Of a stretch of 64,000 nucleotides of DNA, positions 18,713 to 27,211 are shown one piece after another. Each line of letters begins with the position of its first letter. The first letter of the stretch is position 1. The DNA comes from Micromonospora avicenniae (GTDB taxonomy: Bacteria > Actinomycetota > Actinomycetes > Mycobacteriales > Micromonosporaceae). The position numbers and the translations under genes are program-made. Below the pieces are notes generated by a model, which saw only the letters and a program-made list of their open reading frames with translations, was not told the origin of the DNA and did not search any database. Location: NCBI RefSeq assembly GCF_900156065.1, contig NZ_FTNF01000025.1, forward strand, positions 18,930 to 82,929, in the 5' to 3' direction.

Positions 18713-20893
18713 CTAGCGCTTGAACAGACGCGGCGCCAGGTCGATGAGGTTCTTCTGCCACACGTCCCAACCGTGCGGCCCGGGGGTCACCCCGTCGAAC
18801 TCGTAGCGGACACCGAGGTCGTTCAGCGTGGTCAGGGACGCCATGAAGCTCGGGTACACGAAGTCGGTCTGGTCGCCGACGTACAGGCGCAGCATCTTGG
18901 TCCCGTTGTTGATCGCCTCCACGTCGACGCCGGTGCCGCTACCGAACCCCGCCGAGAAGGCCGCGACGTAGGCGAACTGACCGGGGTACGTCCTGAGCAC
19001 CCCCAGCGCCTGCCCGCCGCCCATCGACAGTCCGGCGATGGCCTGCTGGGACGGCTCGCTCGAGATGTGGTACCGGGCGCGGGCCGTCGGCACGATGTTC
19101 TCCAGCAGCTCCCTGTTGAAGTTGGACGAGTTGCCGTTGCCCATCACGACCACCATCGGGACCAGGTCGCCGTCGAGGAACTGGTGGTCCAGGATCTGCT
19201 TGGCGCGTCCCATCTCGACCCAGTCCGTGTAGTTCTGGCCGCCACCATGCTGCAGGTAGAGGACGGGATACGGCTGCGCCCTGCTCGGGTCGTACCCGGG
19301 AGGCGTCCACACCAGGGCGGTGCGGTCCTGGCCTGCCACGGTGCTTCGGTAGGTCATGCTCTCGACCTGCCCGCCCTGACCGGCCGGCACGTCGGACAGC
19401 AGGCGCGCGGCCGCCCCCGGAATGAGGAAGGTGCTCCACGTCGGCTCGGTGGTCACCTTCGTCGGGTTGGACGTGTCCTTGACCGCGACCCGGTCGACGA
19501 TGAGCCGGTAGTAGTAGAACCACGGGTCCAGCGGGCCCACTGTCCCGCGCCACCGGTCGCCGTCGCGGGACAGCGGCACCCGTAGCCAACTGCCGCCCGG
19601 CGCCACGTTCGCCCACACCGTGACGTGCTGGGCGTCGGCGAAGCCCGTGGTCGTCTCGAAGGTGACGAAGCCGTCCTCGGTGACGAACGGCGTCGGGGTG
19701 GTGCCGGCCGGCGGCGGGGCGAACTCGCCGTCCAGCCGCCCGTGGCCCGGGCTCGGGCCGTGGTCCGACACGTCACGGAACAGCCGCGGCAGGAAATCGA
19801 CGAGGTTCTCCTGCCAGGTGTCCCAGTTCCCGCCACCGTCCGGGTTGACCCCGTCGAACTCGAACTCGACGCCGGCTCGGCCCAGCGCCTTCATCAGACG
19901 GTAGGTGACGTTGTACGCGGGGTCGGTCACGTTCCCCGTGTACAGGCGCAGCAGCTTGACCTCGCGGTTGATCTCCTTGGCGTTCCCGCGGTCCACGTCG
20001 GGGACCTGCAGGCCGGAGAACGAGCCGACGTAGGCGAACTGCCGCGGCTTGGTGAGCGCCGTCGCCAACGCCTTCGATCCGCCGTCCGACACCCCCGCGA
20101 TCGCCTGGTGCGCCGGGTCACGCAGGACGTGGTAGCTGTCCGCGACCGCCTTGCGGAGGTCCTTCAGCTCCTTGTCGTCCGAGCTGTCGTCGTCGTTGAT
20201 CACGACCACCATCGGTCTGATGGCGCCGGCGGTCGAGAGGTTGTCGAGGATCTGCTTCGTTCGGCCGAGGTCGAGCCAGTCGGTGGTGGCCTCGCCATCG
20301 CCGGACTGCAGGTACAGCACCGGATAGCCCTTGCCACCCTTGGCCACGTAGTCGGGCGGTGTCCAGACCAGGGCCGACCGTTGCCCCGTCCTGGTCCGGT
20401 ACGTCAGCGGCTCGACCTTGCCGCCGGTCCCCTCGGGGGCGTCCGCGAGCCATCGTGCCGAGTCACCGGGGACGAAGAAGGTGCTCCAGAGCGGCTCGGA
20501 CGTCACACTGGTGCCGTTCGTCGGGTCCTTCAGACTCTTGGTGTCGTCGCCGGTGACCTGGTAGTGGTACTGGCCGGGCTCCAGTGGACCGAGCACCCCC
20601 GACCAGACGTCACCACGGCGGGTCAGACCGAACTCCGCCCAGCTGGAGGAGGGACCGAAGTTCCCCTCGACGACGACCTGCGACACCGCGCCCACGTGGT
20701 CTTGCACATAGGCGGCCGGGACGCTGAACGACGCGTAGCGGTCTTCCGAGACACCCAGCCACGGCGTGTCCGCCGCAGCCGGTTGCGGCGTGAACAGAAC
20801 CGCCGCGACTGCCATGGCTCCGGCGGTGAACGCCGCCGAGAGCCGACGCACGCCCGTACGGCGTAAGCGCCCATGGTAGAATCCAGTTGTCAC
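18713..20893 (-). CDS. secreted tandem esterase with a degenerate first domain
   Basis: The 726-residue protein has a signal peptide (cleavage near 41), then two copies of a module made of an immunoglobulin-like E-set domain and an esterase D/feruloyl-esterase alpha/beta-hydrolase domain (about 42-375 and 400-726). The second copy has HGGG (549-552), GLSMGG (Ser623) and His707 in GPHGWDVW. The first keeps a serine (GVSDGG, Ser269) but has SGDG in place of HGGG and GGGNWDTW where His should be, so it is probably inactive. The enzyme would remove feruloyl or acetyl groups from hemicellulose. The GTG start has aaggag upstream. Confidence 0.87.
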   Translation of the reverse strand: MTTGFYHGRLRRTGVRRLSAAFTAGAMAVAAVLFTPQPAAADTPWLGVSEDRYASFSVPAAYVQDHVGAVSQVVVEGNFGPSSSWAEFGLTRRGDVWSGVLGPLEPGQYHYQVTGDDTKSLKDPTNGTSVTSEPLWSTFFVPGDSARWLADAPEGTGGKVEPLTYRTRTGQRSALVWTPPDYVAKGGKGYPVLYLQSGDGEATTDWLDLGRTKQILDNLSTAGAIRPMVVVINDDDSSDDKELKDLRKAVADSYHVLRDPAHQAIAGVSDGGSKALATALTKPRQFAYVGSFSGLQVPDVDRGNAKEINREVKLLRLYTGNVTDPAYNVTYRLMKALGRAGVEFEFDGVNPDGGGNWDTWQENLVDFLPRLFRDVSDHGPSPGHGRLDGEFAPPPAGTTPTPFVTEDGFVTFETTTGFADAQHVTVWANVAPGGSWLRVPLSRDGDRWRGTVGPLDPWFYYYRLIVDRVAVKDTSNPTKVTTEPTWSTFLIPGAAARLLSDVPAGQGGQVESMTYRSTVAGQDRTALVWTPPGYDPSRAQPYPVLYLQHGGGQNYTDWVEMGRAKQILDHQFLDGDLVPMVVVMGNGNSSNFNRELLENIVPTARARYHISSEPSQQAIAGLSMGGGQALGVLRTYPGQFAYVAAFSAGFGSGTGVDVEAINNGTKMLRLYVGDQTDFVYPSFMASLTTLNDLGVRYEFDGVTPGPHGWDVWQKNLIDLAPRLFKR

Positions 20894-21042
20894 GTTCCAC
20901 TCCTTTTCTGCGCCGACCGCGGATGCGACCCGACTGGCCGGCTCAACTCATCGGTGGATTTCGCTGCTGGTCTGCGTCCATGCCTCCTTCACAGGTTCGC
21001 CACGGATGCACCTGACGTGATCGCCCGGTGCGGCTTCGGTGT

Positions 21043-21068
21043 CCGGTGCGACCAGTCGGTCGCACCGG
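21043..21068. terminator. terminator after the LacI gene
   Basis: CCGGTGCGACC-agtc-GGTCGCACCGG is a perfect 11-bp stem with a four-base loop a few bases beyond the stop of the upstream LacI gene, separating it from the esterase-importer operon. Confidence 0.8.
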
Positions 21069-21075
21069 GGACGTT

Positions 21076-22098
21076 TCAGGATCTTGTGGTGCTCTTCGGC
21101 GGCGCGGTCGAGCCGCGGACCACGAGCCTGGTAGGCAGCACCACCTGGCGCGGCCCCTCCCACTCGCCGGTCACCAGTGACTTCAGCATCCGCGCGGCCT
21201 CGTATCCGAGCTGGTACATCGACTGGTCCACAGTGGTCAACCCGGGCTCGGTCAACGCCGACTCCGGGATGTTGTCGAACCCGACGACCGACAGGTCCCC
21301 GGGCACGGAGATCCCCAACTCCTTTGCCACTTCCAGAACCTTGAGCGCCATCCCGTCGCTCGCCGCGAAGATCGCCGTCGGCCGGTCCGCCCGTTGCAAC
21401 AACGCGCGCGCCAAGGGAGAGGCGGACTCGGGGTTGAAATCGCCTCTGCCGATCAGCGTCAGATCGACCGGGACGCCCGCGCCGGTCAGCGCGGTCCGGT
21501 ACCCCTCCTCCCGCGACCATGCCGCCGCGAGGTTGGATCGGCCGGCGATGAACCCGATGCGCCGATGGCCCAGGCCGAGCAGGTGCTCAACGGCGGCGGT
21601 GGCGCCGGCGAGGTTGTCGGCGGTCACCGAGGGCGCTGTCGAGTGCCTCGCCGGGTCGATGGCCACAACCGGCGTCCGGCTCTGCACTTCGCCCCATGGC
21701 GTGACAACGATGCACCCGTCGGTGAGAGTGCCCGACAGGCGGGTCAGATGCCGCTGCTCCCAACCCTCCGAATAGGACCCGTAGAGATCACTGTTGGCGT
21801 AGATGATGAGGTCGAATCCGGAGCGGCTCAGGGCCTTCATCACCCCCTTGAGCACCTCTGCCGTATACGACTGGAAGCTGTGCGTGACAAGACCCAGGAC
21901 GTTGGTGCGGCTACGCCGAAGGCTGGTCGCCACCAGGCTGGACTCGTAGCCGAGTCGCTCAATGGCTGAACGGACCTGCGCGCTCGTGCGGGCGCTGACG
22001 CCGTAATGCCCGTTGACCACGCGCGACACGGTGGCGGTGGAAACGCCGGCCGCCCGAGCGACGTCACTCATCGTTACCGGCGCATTGACTTCGGTCAT
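21076..22098 (-). CDS. LacI-family regulator of the hemicellulose genes
   Basis: The 340-residue protein has the LacI helix-turn-helix (about 9-35, recognition residues VSTATVSRVVNG), hinge and sugar-binding domain. Its own promoter carries two arms of an inverted repeat whose CGGTTACGTT core recurs before the GH3/GH51 pair and before the large GH43 gene. It is therefore the best candidate for the repressor of the xylan or arabinan enzymes. The inducer is probably a xylo- or arabino-oligosaccharide. The gene is followed by its own terminator, so it is expressed apart from the downstream operon. Confidence 0.92.
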   Translation of the reverse strand: MTEVNAPVTMSDVARAAGVSTATVSRVVNGHYGVSARTSAQVRSAIERLGYESSLVATSLRRSRTNVLGLVTHSFQSYTAEVLKGVMKALSRSGFDLIIYANSDLYGSYSEGWEQRHLTRLSGTLTDGCIVVTPWGEVQSRTPVVAIDPARHSTAPSVTADNLAGATAAVEHLLGLGHRRIGFIAGRSNLAAAWSREEGYRTALTGAGVPVDLTLIGRGDFNPESASPLARALLQRADRPTAIFAASDGMALKVLEVAKELGISVPGDLSVVGFDNIPESALTEPGLTTVDQSMYQLGYEAARMLKSLVTGEWEGPRQVVLPTRLVVRGSTAPPKSTTRS

Positions 22099-22170
22099 GC
22101 CCGCTCTCTCTGGACTGCAATCGTTATCGGTTACGTTTCCAGGATGTTGTCAACGTAACCGGCAACGATT
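22099..22170 (-). promoter_or_regulatory. LacI autoregulatory promoter and operator
   Basis: Two 19-base arms, 22119-22137 and 22152-22170, form an inverted repeat with two mismatches around a 14-base centre; each has the core CGGTTACGTT. Read on the minus strand, a perfect -35 TTGACA (22153-22148) lies in one arm and a -10-like GATAAC (22128-22123) in the other, 19 bases apart. Bound repressor would cover the promoter. The rest of the gap to 22445 shows no gene. Confidence 0.7.
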
Positions 22171-22445
22171 ACGAACACAAGACCTCTTCGATCTCTCGCA
22201 ACCCGGTTGTGACCGTTCACCCGGAGGCGCGCAATGGCGCAATCGGTGACCGGCCGCTGCTGTGGACGCGGGAGCGGCTGTCGCCCTCGACGCCCCAATG
22301 CGGCAACTCGTTTCCGGTGGGTCGTTCGGCCCGGCAACCCGTAGGCGTGATCGTCGGGGTGGATTGATTTCGCAGTGCGGCATGGCCGACGGAAACGCGT
22401 AATCCGGCACCATGACCGCGCCTGTCGTTCACCTCGGCGCCGGAC

Positions 22446-24890
22446 TCATACCCGTCCCACCGCCGGACCTGGGCCACCGCCGTCTCCGCCGAACGGCGAC
22501 GCGACGGCCTCGCCGGACAGGTCACGGACTTCGGTCGTGCCCGTATACGCCTTCGGCGTCACCGGCCGGTTCGCGTCCGCACGGATGACGAAGCTGCCGG
22601 CGAGGGCGCGGTCGTGGGCCGAGAGGCCGACGTACACCTCGATCTCGCCAGGTTCCACGGTGTAGTTCAGGTCGCGGTCGTAGAAGCCGAGCTGGCCCGT
22701 GGGCAGCTCGAACCGCACCGCCACCCGCTGGCCGGCGGCGGCCGACACCCGGGCGAAGCCCTTCAGCTCGAGCACCGGCCGGGTGACCGTTGCCTGCGGG
22801 TCACGGACGTAGAGCTGGACGACTTCCTCGCCGGCCCGGTCTCCGGCATTGGTGAGCGTGACCGCGACGCCGACGCTGTCTCCGGCCCGGACCTCCGCGG
22901 CTTCCACCGCGGCCCGGTCGATCGTGAAGGGCGCGTATCCGAGGCCGTGACCGAAGGCGTAGCGCGGCCCGACCGGCGAATCCACGTAGTCACCGTGCCA
23001 GTGCGACCGGCCGCCGGACACCTTGTGGCCGTAGAAGACGGGGATCTGACCCACCGTACGCGGATACGAGATCGGCAGCTTTCCGCTCGGATTCACCTCG
23101 CCGAGGAGCACCTCGGCGATCGCCTGGGCCCCGGTCTCGCCGGGCAGCCAGGCCATCAGCACCGCGGCGCACTTCTCGTGCAGGAAGTCGCTGCCCACCG
23201 GTCGACCGGCGACGAGCACCGCCACGACGGGGGTACCGGTGGCTACGACGGCGCGGACGAGATCCTCCTGTACGCCGGGGAGGTCCAGGCTGGACCTGTC
23301 CCGCGACTCGCCCGTGGTCGCCCTGGGCGTCAGCCCCGAGCGGTCCCCCAGCACCAGCACGGCGACGTCGGCGGCCGCGGCTGCCGCGACGGCCGCGGCG
23401 AATCCGTCCGTCGAGGGATCGACCACATCGCAGCCCGGTACGTAGCGCAGCCGGTCACCCAGTCGGACCGCGAGCTCGTCCCGCACCGTGGGCACACCGT
23501 CGGTACTCTCGTCGATCTCCAGGTCGTCCGGGATCGTCATCATCTCGCCGAGCAGCCCCCGCCGCTCGCGCGCTTCGGTCAGGGCCTCGATGTGGGCCGC
23601 GAACGAGTAGTCACCGAGCAGGTGTCGCGCGTCGTCGGCATTCGGCCCGATGAGCGCGACCGTTCCGGGGCCATCGAGCAGTGGCAGGACACCGTCGTTC
23701 TTGAGCAGGACGAGGCTGCGGCGCCCGATCTCGAGCGCCACGTCCCGATGCCGCTCGGCGCTCACCGCCGTCAGGACCGCACCCTCGTCGACGTACGGAT
23801 CCTCGAATAGCCCGAGTTCGAACTTGTGCCGCAGAACCCGCGAGACCGCTTCGTCGAGCCGGGCCTCGCTGACCTCACCGGCGTCCAGGGCGTGCTCGAG
23901 GGCGTCGGCGTACGCGTCCGTCGCCGGAAGCTCGACGTCGACACCCGCACTGAGGGCCAGCATCGCGGCCCGCTGCTTGTCCTGTGCGAAGTGGTGGTAC
24001 GAGTGGAGATCGTTGACGGCGAAGTAGTCGGACACCACGCTTCCCGCGAAGCCCCACCGCCCCCGGAGGATGTCGGCGAGCAGTTCCCGGTTGGCATGGC
24101 AGGGAATGCCGTCAAGCTCGTGGTAGCCGGCCATCACCGACTGGAGCCCGCCCTCGCGGACCGCCGCCTCGAACGGATACAGGTACACCTCACGCAGCAG
24201 GCGCGGTGGCAGGTGGGCCGGCGCCCAGTTCAACCCGCCTTCGGACGCGCCGTAGCCGACGAAGTGCTTGGCCGTCGCGAGCACGCCGTCGGTCAGGTCG
24301 GCACCCTGGAGTCCCCGAACGAACGCCACGCCCATCCGGGCCACCAGATACGGATCCTCGCCGTAGGTCTCCTCCGTCCGGCCCCACCGCGGGTCACGCA
24401 CCACGTCCAGCACCGGCGACAGCCCCTGGTGGCCTCCCATGGCGCGCATCTGGGCGCGAACGGCGTCCGCCAACTGCCGGTTGAGCTCCGGCGCCCAGGT
24501 GCTCGCGACGCCGATCGCCTGCGGAAAGATGGTCGCCTCGCGCGCCATCACTCCCGAGCAGACCTCCTCGTGCACGATCGCCGGGATTCCCAGCCGAGTC
24601 TCGGTCACCAGGAACCGCTGGATCGCGTTGGCGGCGCGCGCCACCTGCGCCGCCTTCAGGCTGGTCGCCCCCGCGACGCGGGTCACGTGGCCCAGACCGT
24701 TTCCGAGGATCGGCCGGGCCCGCTCTGCCGAGAACCGTCCGCCCTCCAGCACCCTGAACGCCCACGTGCTGCCCAGTTGTGCGAGCTTCTCCGCACGGGT
24801 CATTCGCGCCAGCAGATCCGACACCCGCTCCGCGACAGGCGCTGTCGCATCGGCGTAGGTCGCCCCAGCCTCCGGCTTCACAGTGGTCAT
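22446..24890 (-). CDS. GH3 beta-xylosidase/beta-glucosidase
   Basis: The 814-residue protein is a three-domain GH3 enzyme: TIM barrel (about 20-370) with the KHF motif at 208-210 and the nucleophile Asp288 in VVSDYF, an alpha/beta sandwich (about 400-630), and a C-terminal fibronectin III-like domain (about 680-750). No signal peptide is seen, so it acts inside the cell on imported oligosaccharides. The ATG at 24890 has a ggggtga site just upstream. The gene is divergent from the GH51 gene and shares its operator region. GH3 specificity (xylose, glucose or arabinose end groups) is not readable from motifs; context favours xylosidase. Confidence 0.9.
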   Translation of the reverse strand: MTTVKPEAGATYADATAPVAERVSDLLARMTRAEKLAQLGSTWAFRVLEGGRFSAERARPILGNGLGHVTRVAGATSLKAAQVARAANAIQRFLVTETRLGIPAIVHEEVCSGVMAREATIFPQAIGVASTWAPELNRQLADAVRAQMRAMGGHQGLSPVLDVVRDPRWGRTEETYGEDPYLVARMGVAFVRGLQGADLTDGVLATAKHFVGYGASEGGLNWAPAHLPPRLLREVYLYPFEAAVREGGLQSVMAGYHELDGIPCHANRELLADILRGRWGFAGSVVSDYFAVNDLHSYHHFAQDKQRAAMLALSAGVDVELPATDAYADALEHALDAGEVSEARLDEAVSRVLRHKFELGLFEDPYVDEGAVLTAVSAERHRDVALEIGRRSLVLLKNDGVLPLLDGPGTVALIGPNADDARHLLGDYSFAAHIEALTEARERRGLLGEMMTIPDDLEIDESTDGVPTVRDELAVRLGDRLRYVPGCDVVDPSTDGFAAAVAAAAAADVAVLVLGDRSGLTPRATTGESRDRSSLDLPGVQEDLVRAVVATGTPVVAVLVAGRPVGSDFLHEKCAAVLMAWLPGETGAQAIAEVLLGEVNPSGKLPISYPRTVGQIPVFYGHKVSGGRSHWHGDYVDSPVGPRYAFGHGLGYAPFTIDRAAVEAAEVRAGDSVGVAVTLTNAGDRAGEEVVQLYVRDPQATVTRPVLELKGFARVSAAAGQRVAVRFELPTGQLGFYDRDLNYTVEPGEIEVYVGLSAHDRALAGSFVIRADANRPVTPKAYTGTTEVRDLSGEAVASPFGGDGGGPGPAVGRV

Positions 24891-25477
24891 CCGGTCACCC
24901 CAATCACCGCCACAACCTGTCTTCCGGCCCCACCGGTCAGGACGCTCCATGCCCCTGGCCGTGTCCCCCGTCACGGCCGTCGCCGAGCCGGTGTCCGATC
25001 CTCGAAGCCGTTCGTCCACTTCGGATCGGGCCTGGTGCGGCCGCCGGCCGTCGCCGGAGCAAGGAGGGACGGGGACGGTCACCCTGACGTCTGCCGGCAC
25101 CGTTCCGTGGTTGCGGCAAGCCCGACGACCGAGAAGCCGATCGCTCAGGTACGCCCGGTCCAGACATTGATCGAGGGCATCGTGTCCCCTATCGTAAACG
25201 TAATCGGTAACGTTTACATTGATCGTGACCGTAATAGATGACTGTCGTGTTGTCCAGAGCCCGCACAGTCCCCACCACCCCTCGGTTCCGAGCAGCGGCG
25301 CAGATCGTGGCGTCGGGATCACGCACGAAGGGAGCCACCCCTGAACCCCCACCTCGATGAAGCGCCGGAACGCCTGGCCGGCGCCGAGAGCCCACTCCCC
25401 CACCGCCACGGACTGCCGGCCCGGTCGCGGCGGCACCTGCGGGCCGAGCCCCGGTCGACCGTCCGCCGGGAGGCGTC
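24891..25477. promoter_or_regulatory. divergent GH3/GH51 control region
   Basis: This 587-base gap holds no convincing gene. Its main feature is the palindrome GTAAACG-taatcggtaa-CGTTTAC at 25194-25217, a LacI-type operator whose inner CGGTAACGTT matches the LacI promoter arms at 22128-22161. One bound repressor could shut both genes. The palindrome is about 300 bases from the GH3 start and 260 from the GH51 start, so both leaders are long. Confidence 0.7.
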
Positions 25478-27010
25478 GTGAACACGGCACGTTTGATGCT
25501 GGACCCACGCCGGCGGGTCGCGCCGGTACCGCGCCGGCTCTTCGGGTCGTTCGTGGAGCATCTGGGCCGCTGCGTCTACACCGGCATCTACGAGCCGGAG
25601 CACCCGACTGCCGACCCGGACGGGTTCCGGCGTGACGTCCTCGCGCTCGTGCGGGAGTTGGGCGTCACCACGGTCCGCTATCCGGGCGGGAACTTCGTCT
25701 CCTCCTACCGGTGGGAGGACGGCGTCGGTCCGGTCGACCGACGACCGCCGCGGCTCGACCTCGCCTGGCACAGCCTGGAGACCAACGCGTTCGGGCTCGA
25801 CGAGTTCATGCGCTGGATCCGCAAGGCCGGCGCCGAACCGATCATGGCGGTCAACCTCGGCACCCGCGGCACCGCCGAAGCCGTCGACCTGCTCGAATAC
25901 GCCAATCACCGCGGCGGCAGTCACCTCGCCGACCAGCGCCGCGACAACGGCGCTACCGATCCGTACGGGATCAGGTTGTGGTGCCTCGGCAACGAGATGG
26001 ACGGCCCGTGGCAGGTGGGCGCGCGGACCGCGCCCGAGTACGGACGCCTCGCCGCGCAGACCGCCAAGGCCATGCGCCGTTTCGATCCCGCTCTCGAACT
26101 CATCGCCTGCGGGTCGTCGTACATGGGCATGCCCACCTTCGGCAGCTGGGAACGCGACGTGCTCACCGAGGCGTACGACGACGTCGACCTGATCTCCCTG
26201 CACGCCTACTACCAGCCGGTCGACGACGACCTGCCCAGCTTCCTCGCCTCCGCCGAGGAGATGGACAGGTACATCGACTCCGTCACCGCCATCGCCGACT
26301 CCGTCGGGGCGATCCGCAGGTCCAGCAAGAAGATCATGATCGCGTTCGACGAGTGGAACGTCTGGTACCAGTCCGCCGCGCCGTCCACGCCGCCGAGCGG
26401 TGAGGACTGGCCGGTCGCACCGCCGTTGCTGGAGGATCACTACAGCGTGGCGGACGCCGTCGTCGTCGGCGGCCTGCTCATCAGCCTGCTCCGGCACAGC
26501 GACCGGGTCACTGCGGCCTGCCAGGCCCAGCTGGTCAACGTCATCGCACCGATCATGACCGAACCGGGTGGATCGGCCTGGCGCCAGACCATCTTCCACC
26601 CCTTCGCCCGCACCGCCCGGCACGCCCGCGGAGCCGTCCTCGACGTACTCCGTGACGGCAGCACGACGACCACCGACCGGCACGGCGAGATCGATGCGGT
26701 GGACGCGGTCGCCACCTGGGACGACGCCGCCGGCGAGATGGCCGTGTTCCTGGTCAACCGCGCCCTGGCCGCACCCGCCGAGGTGACCGTCGACCTCAGC
26801 GGCGCCCAGGTGCGAGGGATCATCGAGTGCGTGACCGTCGGCGGCACCGACCTCGACGCCAGGAACACCGCCCGCGGTCCGGATCACGCCGCCCCTCGCC
26901 CCAACGACACGGCACGGCGGGTCGGCTCCGACATCCGGCTGACCCTCCCGCCCGCGTCGTGGAGCATGGCGCGTTTGACGGTCAGCCCCAGCGAGCCCAT
27001 GTCCGCCTGA
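25478..27010 (+). CDS. GH51 alpha-L-arabinofuranosidase
   Basis: The 510-residue protein has the GH51 TIM barrel with acid/base Glu173 in CLGNEMDGPW and nucleophile Glu292 in AFDEWNVW, plus the N-terminal RYPGGNF segment and a C-terminal beta domain. It has no signal peptide and so trims arabinose from imported arabinoxylo- or arabino-oligosaccharides in the cytosol. The start is the GTG at 25478 with gggagg upstream. It is divergent from the GH3 gene and shares its operator. Confidence 0.95.
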   Translation: MNTARLMLDPRRRVAPVPRRLFGSFVEHLGRCVYTGIYEPEHPTADPDGFRRDVLALVRELGVTTVRYPGGNFVSSYRWEDGVGPVDRRPPRLDLAWHSLETNAFGLDEFMRWIRKAGAEPIMAVNLGTRGTAEAVDLLEYANHRGGSHLADQRRDNGATDPYGIRLWCLGNEMDGPWQVGARTAPEYGRLAAQTAKAMRRFDPALELIACGSSYMGMPTFGSWERDVLTEAYDDVDLISLHAYYQPVDDDLPSFLASAEEMDRYIDSVTAIADSVGAIRRSSKKIMIAFDEWNVWYQSAAPSTPPSGEDWPVAPPLLEDHYSVADAVVVGGLLISLLRHSDRVTAACQAQLVNVIAPIMTEPGGSAWRQTIFHPFARTARHARGAVLDVLRDGSTTTTDRHGEIDAVDAVATWDDAAGEMAVFLVNRALAAPAEVTVDLSGAQVRGIIECVTVGGTDLDARNTARGPDHAAPRPNDTARRVGSDIRLTLPPASWSMARLTVSPSEPMSA

Positions 27011-27034
27011 CCAGGCATTGCCTGGGATGCCTGG
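27011..27034. terminator. terminator after GH51
   Basis: CCAGGCAT-N8-ATGCCTGG is a perfect 8-bp stem that starts at the base after the stop codon. The following bases to 27211 show no gene. Confidence 0.65.
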
Positions 27035-27211
27035 CCGGGCCCGACCGGACGAGCCGTTCCCGACGTGGCGCAGTGCCGGTTGTGGCCACCACGGCCAGAG
27101 GGCTCGCCGTCACCTCGCCACGGCGCCGAGGTGGCACGCCCCGGCCGCCCACTCCCGGTGTGACCGGGGGCGAGCGGCCGGGGTCCTAGGAGGTCGGCAC
27201 GGGGGCTGGTG

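Noticed and set aside
17082..18770. Upstream extension of the MalF permease frame to 876 residues
   Set aside because: The extra part is the binding-protein gene read in the wrong frame. The MalF-type protein starts at 17081.
23826..25241. A 471-codon open frame opposite the GH3 gene
   Set aside because: Its product is Arg/His/Val-rich with no family character, and the opposite strand encodes a complete GH3 enzyme with all motifs. Long antisense frames are usual at this GC content.
25319..26887. A 522-codon open frame opposite GH51
   Set aside because: The GH51 catalytic motifs are intact on the other strand, and this product matches nothing.
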